A stretch of 64,000 nucleotides of DNA, taken from positions 868,001-932,000 of the forward strand of contig OZ251577.1 of assembly GCA_965243805.1 (NCBI GenBank), given 5' to 3'. Origin of the DNA: CATQHQ01 sp965243805. GTDB taxonomy: Bacteria > Gemmatimonadota > Gemmatimonadetes > Longimicrobiales > Gaopeijiaceae. Every line of letters begins with the position of its first letter. The stretch's first letter is position 1. Of the stretch, positions 1 through 7,269 are shown in pieces. The translations under genes were made by a program, and so were the position numbers. The notes under the pieces were generated by a model that ran no database searches, was not told where the DNA came from, and saw only the letters and a program-made list of their open reading frames with translations.

Positions 1-668
1 AACGCCGCGGCGCCGGTGAACATGATCGGGGCCGTCTCGCCTGCGGTCCGGGACACTTCGAGGATGACGCCGGTCAGAATGCCGCTGATGGAGTTGGGCA
101 ACACGACCTTGCGGATCGTCTGCCAGCGGGTGGCGCCCATGTTCCAGCACGCTTCTCGAAACGCCCGGGGGACGGCTTGGAGGGACTCGCGGGTGGCCAC
201 GATCACCACGGGCAGGGTCATCACGGCCAGCGTCAGGCTCGCCGCCAGGATGCTGGTCCCCATGCCGAAAAAGAGCACGAAAGCGCCGACGCCGAAAAGG
301 GCGTGAACGATCGACGGCACCCCGGCCAAGTTGACGATCGCCAGGTTGATGAGCCGAGTGAGGAGGTTGTCGGGGGCGTACTCGCTCAGGTAGAGCGCTG
401 CCGCGACGCCGACGGGCACCGACGCCAGCAGCGCCACCACCACCAGCCACACGGTGCCGACCAACGGGAAGGCGATCCCGCCCCCGCCGTCGCTGGAGGG
501 CGGAGTGGTGAGGAACTCCCACGACAGCGCTGGGCCGCCCTTGACGATCAGCGTGCCCAGGACGAGGAGCACGGGGATCACCAGGGTGACCGTCATGAAG
601 AAGAAGACGGCCTTGGCCAGCGCTTCGGTGCGGTGGCTTCGCTCGCTCAGAGGAGTCGCGGCGAACAC
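1..668 (-). CDS. pstA: Phosphate ABC transporter permease PstA (partial, 3' end outside window)
   Basis: Inner-membrane permease of the high-affinity phosphate importer PstSCAB. About 222 codons are present; the C-terminus lies beyond the window edge. Reading from GTG at 668 gives a hydrophilic N-tail (MFAATPLSERSHRTEAL), a first membrane segment (FFFMTVTLVIPVLLVLG), then the permease core. The EAA-loop typical of binding-protein-dependent permeases is visible as REACWNMGATRWQTI, followed by SRTAGETAPIMFTGAA, which is characteristic of PstA. The GTG lies 4 nt beyond the pstC stop, so translation is probably coupled. An ATG (MTVTLVIP, about 597) is a less likely start because it would cut into the first membrane segment. 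pstB and phoU would be expected downstream, outside the window. Confidence 0.93.
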   Translation of the reverse strand, partial: MFAATPLSERSHRTEALAKAVFFFMTVTLVIPVLLVLGTLIVKGGPALSWEFLTTPPSSDGGGGIAFPLVGTVWLVVVALLASVPVGVAAALYLSEYAPDNLLTRLINLAIVNLAGVPSIVHALFGVGAFVLFFGMGTSILAASLTLAVMTLPVVIVATRESLQAVPRAFREACWNMGATRWQTIRKVVLPNSISGILTGVILEVSRTAGETAPIMFTGAAA

Positions 669-672
669 GGCG

Positions 673-1587
673 CTACTTCCTGCGGATGCCTCGCACCGCC
701 ACGTCGGCGGTCAGGTTGACGACGAACGTCACGGCGAAGAGGAGGATGCCCAGGGTGAAGAGGGAGCCGTAGTGCTCCGAGCCGTAGGCGGTGTCGCCCA
801 GCTCGGCGGCGATGGTGGCGGTCAGGGCGCGGACCGAGTCGAAGGGGCTCGTCGGCAGGTTGATGGCGTGGCCCGACGCCATCAGCACGGCCATCGTCTC
901 GCCGAAGCCGCGGCCGACGCCCAGCAGCACGGCGGCCAGGAGCCCGTTGCGGCTGGCCGGGATCACGACCTTCCAGATCACCTCCCAGCGGGTGGCGCCC
1001 AGAGCCTCCGCCGCCTCTCGGTAGGTGTCGGGCACGGCCTTCAGGGCGTCCTCCGCGATCGTGGCCATGATCGGAGCGGCCATCAGTCCCAAGATGATCC
1101 CGGCGTTGAGGACGCCCAGCCCCAGGGGCACTCCGAAGAGGCCCTCGATCAGCGGCTTCATGATCGTGATGCCCACGAACCCCCAGACGACCGATGGGAT
1201 CGCCGCCAGGAGCTCCACGATCACTTTCAGGGTCTCGCGGGTCTTGCCCGTGGCAAACTCGCCGATGTAGACGGCGGCACCCAGGGAGAGGGGCACCGAC
1301 ACGAGCATCGCCAGACCCGTTACGCTGGCGGTGCCTACGATCAGCGCGAGCGCACCGTACGTGGGGTTGCTGGAGGTGGGGCGCCAAGCGATGGAGGCAA
1401 AGAACTCGCCCACGCTCAGGGAGCCGAAGACGAAGTCCAGTCCTTCTTTGGCGACGAAGACGAAGATTCCGGCCACGAAGACGATCGCCGAGACGCCCCC
1501 GGCGAAGATGAGCAGTTGGGCGGCCCGATCCGAGTACCACGCAAAGTCCCGGCGGTCCATGGCGTCCAGGGACGCCGGTTGCTTCAT
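673..1587 (-). CDS. pstC: Phosphate ABC transporter permease PstC
   Basis: Partner permease of PstA in the phosphate importer; 304 aa, normal for the family. The start is fixed by an ATGA overlap with the pstS stop (MKQPASLDAMDRRDF). A first membrane helix (AAQLLIFAGGVSAIVFVAG) is followed by the PstC-type periplasmic stretch and the permease domain. The EAA loop reads REAAEALGATRWEVI, followed by GRGFGETMAVLMASG, the PstC counterpart of the conserved GETAP region of PstA. The protein ends GIRRK with the stop at 673-675. The order pstS-pstC-pstA with overlapping or near-touching genes indicates one operon transcribed leftward. Confidence 0.95.
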   Translation of the reverse strand: MKQPASLDAMDRRDFAWYSDRAAQLLIFAGGVSAIVFVAGIFVFVAKEGLDFVFGSLSVGEFFASIAWRPTSSNPTYGALALIVGTASVTGLAMLVSVPLSLGAAVYIGEFATGKTRETLKVIVELLAAIPSVVWGFVGITIMKPLIEGLFGVPLGLGVLNAGIILGLMAAPIMATIAEDALKAVPDTYREAAEALGATRWEVIWKVVIPASRNGLLAAVLLGVGRGFGETMAVLMASGHAINLPTSPFDSVRALTATIAAELGDTAYGSEHYGSLFTLGILLFAVTFVVNLTADVAVRGIRRK

Positions 1588-2471
1588 CCGCAGGCCACAT
1601 CCCGAACCGGGGCGTACCCCCGGGCTCGGATCACGCACTGTCCCTCGTCCGACAGGATCCAGTCCATGTACCCCTTCACGGCCCCTCGGGGCTGGCCTGC
1701 CGTGTACATGAACAGGGGACGGGCGACGGCGTAGCTGCCGTCCTCCGCCGCGCTCACCGTCGGCGCCACGCACGTCTTGCCTTCGGCCTTGGCCAGGCAG
1801 GGCATGCGCACGTGTTCCGTGGCGTACGCCAAGCCGCTGTAGCCGATGGCGCAGGGGGTGTTCTCCACCAAGTCCACCACGTCCTTAGAGCCGTGCATGT
1901 CGCGGGAGCCGAGCTTGAAGTCCCCCTCTCCCAGCACGGCTTCGCGGAAGTACACGTAGGTGCCCGAGTTGTTTTGGCGGCTGACCCGCACGATCTCGTC
2001 GGAGCTGCAACCCGGAACCGCGACGCCCAGGTCGGACCAGCGCTCCGCCGTGCCGCCTTCGCCGTAGACCGACCGGATCTGGGCCAGGGTCAGCTCCTGG
2101 ATCGGGTTGTCCTCGTGGAGGTAGACGGCCAGCGCGTCGTGACCGACCACGAACTCGACGGCCTCCACGCCGTTCTTCCGCGCCGCGTCCCGCTCCGAGT
2201 CCCGCATCCGGCGAGACGAGTTGGCGATGTCCACGGTGCCGTTGATCATGGCGGAGATGCCCGTGCCCGATCCGCCGCCCGTGACCGACACAGCCACGTC
2301 GGGGGCGACCGACTTGTACGTCTCCGCCCACGCCTGGGCCACGTTCAGCAGGGTGTCGGAGCCCTTGTTCTGAATGACCGCGCGCTGCGGACGATCGGAG
2401 CCGACGCAGGCCAGGATCGCCACGGCGGCTATGGGAGCGATGCGCTTCATTAGGGGAGCGATGCGCTTCAT
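1584..2471 (-). CDS. pstS: Phosphate-binding protein PstS (lipoprotein)
   Basis: Substrate-binding subunit of the phosphate importer; 295 aa from the first ATG. The N-terminus is a lipoprotein signal (AAVAILAC then VGSD). Family features are NKGSDTLLNVAQAWAETY near the mature N-terminus, VTGGGSGTGISAMINGTVDIANSSR (split here as GGGSGTGIS and DIANSSR), which form the phosphate-binding loops, and QNNSGTYVYFREAVLG. The first seven codons are duplicated (MKRIAPL MKRIAP), so two ATG starts 21 nt apart (2471 and 2450) are both possible. It overlaps pstC by 4 nt and heads the operon. I could not identify a convincing Pho box upstream. Confidence 0.93.
   Translation of the reverse strand: MKRIAPLMKRIAPIAAVAILACVGSDRPQRAVIQNKGSDTLLNVAQAWAETYKSVAPDVAVSVTGGGSGTGISAMINGTVDIANSSRRMRDSERDAARKNGVEAVEFVVGHDALAVYLHEDNPIQELTLAQIRSVYGEGGTAERWSDLGVAVPGCSSDEIVRVSRQNNSGTYVYFREAVLGEGDFKLGSRDMHGSKDVVDLVENTPCAIGYSGLAYATEHVRMPCLAKAEGKTCVAPTVSAAEDGSYAVARPLFMYTAGQPRGAVKGYMDWILSDEGQCVIRARGYAPVRDVACG
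2434..2471 (-). repeat. 21-bp tandem duplication containing the pstS start codon
   Basis: Two copies (2434-2450 and 2455-2471) of a 17-bp core in a 21-nt period duplicate the ATG and the first codons of pstS in frame, giving MKRIAPL-MKRIAP. One of several start-region duplications in this window. Confidence 0.9.
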
Positions 2472-2598
2472 CTTGTGGTCTCGGGGAAGTCGGGAGCGTG
2501 CGGGATGGATGGAACTGCCGGGAAGGCTATCCGCCGCGTGTCACGGTGCGGTAACCGAAAGGCAACGATGCCGTTCGTGCCGCCGACGCCGAGCCGAT

Positions 2599-2629
2599 CC
2601 GCGAACGCCAAACCCGCGAACGCCAAACC
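2599..2629. repeat. Direct repeat in the pstS-flotillin intergenic region
   Basis: The 193-bp gap between pstS and the flotillin gene holds two adjacent copies of CCGCGAACGCCAAA, followed by a looser pair based on TTCTTCGCCGACGC up to about 2662. It should also hold the pst promoter. I found no clear -10/-35 pair. Confidence 0.7.
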
Positions 2630-2664
2630 ATTCTCGCCGACGCCAACCCTTCTTCGCCGACGCG

Positions 2665-4023
2665 CTACGCCGGAAGCAGCTTCTCGCGGTCTTCAGGGAG
2701 TTGGCCCTCGATCGCCTCCCCTGCGGCCGCTGGCCGGCCTTCGCCGTCGTCGGTCGGCCCGGCCCCAACGGCCCGTCTCAGGACCTCCTCGATGTCCAGT
2801 CCCAGCACCGACGCCAACCCCTGCATCGTGCCGTAGGCACCGCGGACGCGCTGGTTGAGGGCGTTGGACACGCCGTCGCCCTGGCCGCCGTCCATGACCA
2901 CCACCCGGTCGATGTCCACGCCCTTGACCGCGTCTACCGCCGTATCGAGCAGCTCGGGCAGCTTCTCGGCTAAGAAGATCGCGAAGGCGGCGTCGCCTCC
3001 GGCCCGCACTTCCCCGTAGAGCCGTCGCAGCACCTCCACCTGGGCCTTGCCGCGCTCCAGGATCGGCGCCGCCTCGGCTTCGGCGCGCGCGAAGGCGGCC
3101 TCCTTTTCGGCCTTGGCCGGCTCCACCACGTCGGCCCGCAGCCGCTGCTCCTCGCGCTCGACCCTCTTCTCCTCCAGGACCTTCTCGGCCTCCACTTCGG
3201 CCTCCATGGCACGCACTCGGGCGATCTTCTCGGCGGTCACGCCCTCCTGGTCCAGCTCGGCTTGGCGCACCCGCAGCGCGTTGCGCGCCTCCGAAACCTT
3301 GATCGACGCGCCCGCCTCCCGCACCTCGGCCCGCTGACGGGCTTCGGCTTGGGCTTCCCGGGTGTCGGCCTCGGCCTGCGCTTCGGCGATCTCGGCGTGG
3401 CGGATCGCTTCGGCCGACTTCTTGCGCCCGATCGCCTCCAGGTAGCCCCGCTCGTCGCTCACGTTCTGGATCTTCAGCACGTCCAGGTGGAAACCCAGCG
3501 AGGCCAAGTCTTCTCCCGCGTCCTCCGAGAGCGCCTTGGCGAAGCCCAGCCGGTCCTCGTTGACGGCTTCCGGCGTCATGGTGGCCAGAACGCCCCGCAA
3601 GTTCCCCGTCAGCGTGTCCTGGGCCAGGAGACGGACCTCCTCCTCCGACTTCCCCAGCAGGCGCTCGACGGCGTTGTTGAAGACCCATTCGGGCTCGGAG
3701 GCGACCTTCACGTTGGCGATCGCCTCCACGTTCAGGGGGATGTTCCCCTTGGAGAAGGCGTTCTTGACCAGCACTTCGATGGGGATCGTCTCCAGGTTGA
3801 CGTGCTGGACCGTCTCGATGATCGGGACGCGGAGCGTTCGCCCTCCGCTGATGGAGCGGTAGCCGACGGCTTGGCCGTCCTTGAGCTTGCGCTTTCGGCC
3901 TGTGAGGACGGCTGCTCGGTTCGGCGGCACGATGACGATCAGCGTCTTGATGGTGGTGATCAGCACGACGACCACGAAGAGGACGATGGCGGCGACGACG
4001 GCCGCGGGAATCAACGATTCCAT
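2665..4023 (-). CDS. Flotillin / SPFH-domain membrane scaffold protein
   Basis: Membrane-anchored scaffold of bacterial lipid-microdomain (YqiK/FloT type) assemblies; 452 aa. An N-terminal hydrophobic hairpin (AAVVAAIVLFVVVVLITTI, residues about 7-25) leads to the SPFH domain (PNRAAVLTGRKRKL; ETIPIEVLVKNAFSKGNIPL). A long charged coiled coil rich in EA/AEA heptads follows (about 205-330), then a C-terminal flotillin segment (EKLPELLDTAVDAVKGVDIDRVVVMDGG split across the domain). The order with the NfeD-like gene 52 nt upstream on the same strand is the usual NfeD-flotillin pairing. RBS-like GAGAGG lies about 11 nt before the ATG. Confidence 0.92.
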   Translation of the reverse strand: MESLIPAAVVAAIVLFVVVVLITTIKTLIVIVPPNRAAVLTGRKRKLKDGQAVGYRSISGGRTLRVPIIETVQHVNLETIPIEVLVKNAFSKGNIPLNVEAIANVKVASEPEWVFNNAVERLLGKSEEEVRLLAQDTLTGNLRGVLATMTPEAVNEDRLGFAKALSEDAGEDLASLGFHLDVLKIQNVSDERGYLEAIGRKKSAEAIRHAEIAEAQAEADTREAQAEARQRAEVREAGASIKVSEARNALRVRQAELDQEGVTAEKIARVRAMEAEVEAEKVLEEKRVEREEQRLRADVVEPAKAEKEAAFARAEAEAAPILERGKAQVEVLRRLYGEVRAGGDAAFAIFLAEKLPELLDTAVDAVKGVDIDRVVVMDGGQGDGVSNALNQRVRGAYGTMQGLASVLGLDIEEVLRRAVGAGPTDDGEGRPAAAGEAIEGQLPEDREKLLPA

Positions 4024-4075
4024 TTCTTGGCGGACCTCTCTCTTGTTTGGGGACTGGCTCGGTTGGGGTTGAGGT

Positions 4076-4645
4076 TCAGTCTTCCAGCAGCTTCACATCC
4101 ACGGGCGCGACGGCAGCCACGCCGCCGTTCATCTCCACGACGACGACCTGCCGCCCCTCCGCCAGCGGCTCGGAGCCTGCGTACGCATCATTTACGCGGG
4201 CGCGTATGCGAAACCTTCTGTCGCCGCGCTCCACCCGCACGAATCCGGGGCTACCCGGCCCCACTTCCAGGGTGACCTTCCCCGTGAGCCCCACGAGCGA
4301 CTCGCCCCCGGCGATGACGCCCGCCTCCGAGCGTCGCAGGTAGCCGAACGCCGCGCTGACGATGGCGGCCGCCGCCAAGCCCGTCGCACCGGCGGCCAGA
4401 GCGGTCGTGCCGGTCCTGCTCCCGTCCCAGAGGAGATGGAGAGCGGTGCCTGCGGCCCCGAAGCCGAAGACGGCGTAGACCGCGGTGCGCAGCGAAAGGA
4501 TCGCCGAAGCGTCGCCGCCGAAGGAGCCGCCGTCCGCGTCGACCTCGGCGGAGACGTCCACGTCGCCGTCCAGGAAGTCGCCGAAGAGGGAGAGGCCCAG
4601 AAGGACGCCTCCCACGGCGAGAGATGCGAGATAGGCGGTCAGCAC
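4076..4645 (-). CDS. NfeD-like membrane protein, partner of flotillin
   Basis: 189-aa membrane protein. A start at GTG 4645 is chosen because GAGG lies just upstream and the product begins directly with a membrane segment (LTAYLASLAVGGVLLGLSLF). An acidic loop (DGDVDVSAEVDADGG) and two more hydrophobic segments follow. The C-terminal OB-fold-like part carries GESLVGLTGKVTLEVGPGSPG and ends with VVVVEMNGGVAAVAPVDVKLLED, typical of the soluble NfeD domain. It precedes the flotillin gene, as known for NfeD/SPFH operons. The open frame continues far upstream without a start, but that part is antisense to the PQQ dehydrogenase and is not coding. Confidence 0.85.
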   Translation of the reverse strand: MLTAYLASLAVGGVLLGLSLFGDFLDGDVDVSAEVDADGGSFGGDASAILSLRTAVYAVFGFGAAGTALHLLWDGSRTGTTALAAGATGLAAAAIVSAAFGYLRRSEAGVIAGGESLVGLTGKVTLEVGPGSPGFVRVERGDRRFRIRARVNDAYAGSEPLAEGRQVVVVEMNGGVAAVAPVDVKLLED

Positions 4646-4750
4646 CTGCGCCTCGTCGTTTGGTTTTCGGACCCCGTGCCAAGCCGGCACCGGGAACGTA
4701 CGTTCGCCTCTACGTCGGCAACAGGAAGCACCTTCAGAGAGTTCGCCGGC

Positions 4751-4804
4751 TCCTTCCCCCCAAGAAGGTCTCCCTTCCCTAGGAGGTCCGCCTTCCCCAG
4801 GAGG
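4751..4804 (+). repeat. 18-bp tandem repeat (x3) carrying the Shine-Dalgarno site
   Basis: Three imperfect 18-nt units (4751-4768, 4769-4786, 4787-4804), each ending AAGAAGG or AGGAGG. The last two units each present a perfect AGGAGG immediately before the PQQ dehydrogenase start, so the ribosome binding site has been duplicated. Confidence 0.85.
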
Positions 4805-4810
4805 TCTGTG

Positions 4811-6799
4811 TTGACTGGCCGAACCAACCGCCCGTTCCACACCGTTGCGCTGGCGTCGGTGTTCGTCGCCGCTTGCCTGCCGCCCTCCGCCGCCGCCTCG
4901 GCCCAGCGGGGCACCGAGGCCGGAGAGTGGCGGCACTACGGGGGCGGACCGGGGAACACGCGCTACTCGCCGCTGGACCAGATCGACCGCACCAACGCCG
5001 GCTCGATGGAGGTGGCGTGGCGCTGGCAGGCGGCCAACTTCGGTCCGGCGCCCGAGTTCAACTACCGGACGACCCCCATCATGGTGGACGGGGTGCTCTA
5101 CGCCACGGCGGGCTACCGGCGGACGGTGGCCGCGATCGACGCTGGCACCGGCGAGACCCTTTGGACCTACCGGCTGGACGAGGGAGACCGATCGGCGCCT
5201 CGACGCAACTCGGGCCGTGGGGTGGCGTACTGGGAGCCGCCGGAGGGCGCGGGCGGCCCTCGCATCTTCTTCGTAACGCCGGGGTTCCGACTGGTGGCAC
5301 TGGACGCGGGAAGCGGGAGACCAGTGCAGGAGTTCGGCGACGGCGGGATCGTGGAGTTGCGGCGGGAGCTGGGACGGGAGGTCGATCTGGAAGGCGCGCC
5401 GATCGGCTCCAGCTCGCCGCCGGTGGTGGTGGAGAACGTGGTGGTGGTCGGGTCCGCGCTGCCGTCGGGGGGCGCGCCGCCCTCGCCCGAGATGCCCCCG
5501 GGTCACGTCCGAGGGTACGACGCCCTCACCGGCGAGCGCCTGTGGACCTTCCACACCATCCCCCAGCCCGGCGAGTTCGGGCACGAGACGTGGGAGGACG
5601 GCTCCTGGGAGTACACGGGCAACGCCGCCGTTTGGACGGCGATCAGCGCGGACCCGGACCTGGGGCTGGTCTACCTGCCGGTGGAAGCCGGCACCGGCGA
5701 CTACTACGGCGGCCATCGCCTCGGCGACAACCTCTTCTCCCAGAGCCTGGTGGCCGTGCACGCGACGACCGGCGAGCGCGCTTGGCACTTCCAGACCGTG
5801 CACCACGGGATATGGGACTACGACCCGCCAGCGGCGCCGGTGCTGGCCGACTTGGTTGTGGACGGGCGACCTGTCCCCGCGGTGGCCCAGATCACCAAGC
5901 AGACGTTCACCTTCGTGCTGGATCGGCGGACCGGCGAGCCGGTGTGGCCCGTCGAGGAGCGTCCCGTCCCCCAGACCGACGTGCCGGGCGAACGCACATC
6001 GCCCACCCAGCCCTTCCCCACCAAGCCCCCGCCCTTCGACCGGCAAGGCGTGGACCCGGCCGATCTGATCGACTTCACGCCCGAGCTGCGGGCCGAAGCG
6101 GAAGCGATCTTGGCGCAGCTGCGGTGGGGTCCGCTGTACACGCCCCCGTCGGTGGCGGTGGAGGGGGGCACGCAAGGCACACTCATGGTGCCCGGCTCTC
6201 TGGGCGGCGCCAACTGGCCCGGCGCGGCGTGGGACCCCGAGTCCGGTCGGCTCTTCGTGCAGTCTGCCACCCACCCCAGCGTGATCGCCCTGGAGCAGGA
6301 CCCGGAACGGTCCTCCATGAACTTCGTGCGCGGCGGGGGACTGCGGCTTCGGCGCGGGGGCGGTCCCCAGGGGTTGCCGCTCTTCAAGCCGCCGTGGGGA
6401 CGGATTACGGCGCTCGACCTGAACGCCGGCGAGATCGCGTGGCAGGTCCCCAACGGCGACGCGCCCGACTACGTGAAGGAGCACCCGGCCTTGGAGGGGG
6501 TGGAGGTGGGAAGGACCGGAAGGCAGGATCGGGGCGGCCTTCTGGTCACCCGGACGCTGCTCTTCGCGGGCGAGGGCGGCGGGATGTACGCGGCCCAGGG
6601 GTCGGGCGGCAGGATGTTGCGGGCTCACGACAAGTCCACCGGCGCGATCGTGGCGGAGATCGAGCTGCCCGCCAACCAGACGGGCCTGCCCATGACCTAC
6701 ATGCACGAAGGGCGGCAGTTCGTGGTGGTGGCGGTGGGCGCGCGCCGGCACCCAGGGGAGCTGGTTGCGCTGGCGCTGCCGGAGGGAGGCGGGCGTTGA
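4811..6799 (+). CDS. PQQ-dependent quinoprotein dehydrogenase (membrane glucose dehydrogenase-like)
   Basis: Periplasmic oxidoreductase using pyrroloquinoline quinone; about 662 aa. TTG at 4811 is preferred because AGGAGG lies 6 nt upstream; GTG at 4808 is the alternative but too close to the SD. A signal peptide (TVALASVFVAACLPPSAAASA) precedes the mature start WRHYGGGPGNTRYSPLDQI, the classic opening of this family. Beta-propeller repeats follow, with WEYTGNAAVWTAISADPDLG, AGTGDYYGGHRLGDNL and HHGIWDYDPPAAPVLADLV, all hallmarks of the gcd-like quinoproteins. The substrate is not predictable; sugar or alcohol is likely. There is no N-terminal five-helix membrane domain like that of E. coli Gcd, so a soluble or lipoprotein-like periplasmic form is likely. 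Confidence 0.92.
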   Translation: MTGRTNRPFHTVALASVFVAACLPPSAAASAQRGTEAGEWRHYGGGPGNTRYSPLDQIDRTNAGSMEVAWRWQAANFGPAPEFNYRTTPIMVDGVLYATAGYRRTVAAIDAGTGETLWTYRLDEGDRSAPRRNSGRGVAYWEPPEGAGGPRIFFVTPGFRLVALDAGSGRPVQEFGDGGIVELRRELGREVDLEGAPIGSSSPPVVVENVVVVGSALPSGGAPPSPEMPPGHVRGYDALTGERLWTFHTIPQPGEFGHETWEDGSWEYTGNAAVWTAISADPDLGLVYLPVEAGTGDYYGGHRLGDNLFSQSLVAVHATTGERAWHFQTVHHGIWDYDPPAAPVLADLVVDGRPVPAVAQITKQTFTFVLDRRTGEPVWPVEERPVPQTDVPGERTSPTQPFPTKPPPFDRQGVDPADLIDFTPELRAEAEAILAQLRWGPLYTPPSVAVEGGTQGTLMVPGSLGGANWPGAAWDPESGRLFVQSATHPSVIALEQDPERSSMNFVRGGGLRLRRGGGPQGLPLFKPPWGRITALDLNAGEIAWQVPNGDAPDYVKEHPALEGVEVGRTGRQDRGGLLVTRTLLFAGEGGGMYAAQGSGGRMLRAHDKSTGAIVAEIELPANQTGLPMTYMHEGRQFVVVAVGARRHPGELVALALPEGGGR

Positions 6800-6804
6800 A
6801 CCCC

Positions 6805-6939
6805 ATGGGCTGGTGCACCAAGCTGAGGGCTTGTTGCTGGCCGATCTGCCTAGCTGTTCTTGGGTTTGCGTCGGGTGCGTGTGCGCCGGACGGCCAGCGG
6901 TGGACCTGGGTCAAGGACACGGCCTTCCAGATCACGTAG
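6805..6939 (+). CDS. Possible very small lipoprotein
   Basis: A 44-codon frame starts with ATG 5 nt after the PQQ dehydrogenase stop. It encodes a cationic N-tip, a hydrophobic stretch (WPICLAVLGFA) and a lipobox-like SGAC before a short mature part (APDGQRWTWVKDTAFQIT). The close spacing suggests co-translation with the dehydrogenase. A GC hairpin starts at its stop codon. No homologue is recognised and it is short enough to be chance. Confidence 0.35.
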   Translation: MGWCTKLRACCWPICLAVLGFASGACAPDGQRWTWVKDTAFQIT

Positions 6940-6953
6940 GGGGCCTTGCCCCC
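6939..6953 (+). terminator. Candidate hairpin terminator after the PQQ dehydrogenase unit
   Basis: Perfect stem GGGGGC / GCCCCC with a CTT loop beginning at the preceding stop codon. There is no T-run, so it is weak as an intrinsic terminator, but it separates this unit from the riboswitch-led gene. Confidence 0.4.
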
Positions 6954-6987
6954 GCGCCCCCTGACGGCCACATTCCCTCGCACAACT

Positions 6988-7160
6988 GAAACGGCCGGAG
7001 GGGCTCACGGAAGCCGGTGCGAACCCGGCGCGGCCCCGCCACTGTGACGAGGTCCGGGACGAGCTTCCCGGAACGTCCGCTCCACCATGCCACTGGAACC
7101 CTGTCGGGCCGGGTTCTGGGAAGGCGAGTGGGACGGCCTCGCTAGCCAGGAGACGTGCTC
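6988..7160 (+). promoter_or_regulatory. Cobalamin (B12) riboswitch
   Basis: The leader of the BtuB-like gene shows the ordered landmarks of the cobalamin riboswitch: GGAAGCCGGTGCGAA around 7009, the core box CCCCGCCACTGTGA at 7034-7047, a second GCCACTGGAA... CTGGGAAGGCG arm around 7089-7125, and the closing GCTAGCCAGGAGACGTGC at 7141-7158. A downstream stem (CCTCC-GCGG-GGAGG region, 7181-7195, with flanking CACCC/GGGTG) may be the expression platform. Established for the family: adenosylcobalamin binding shuts off the downstream gene. The boundaries are approximate. Confidence 0.93.
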
Positions 7161-7269
7161 CTTCGGCACCCACGTCAACGCCTCCGCGGGGAGGCGAGGG
7201 TGCTCGTGAACCAGCGCAACGCGGTGCTGGCATGTCCCTCTTCTTCCGCACGGGGGAAAGGAGAGAGGC

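Noticed and set aside
4646..6751. Long N-terminal extension of the NfeD-like frame
   Set aside because: Antisense to the PQQ dehydrogenase and lacks sensible protein features.
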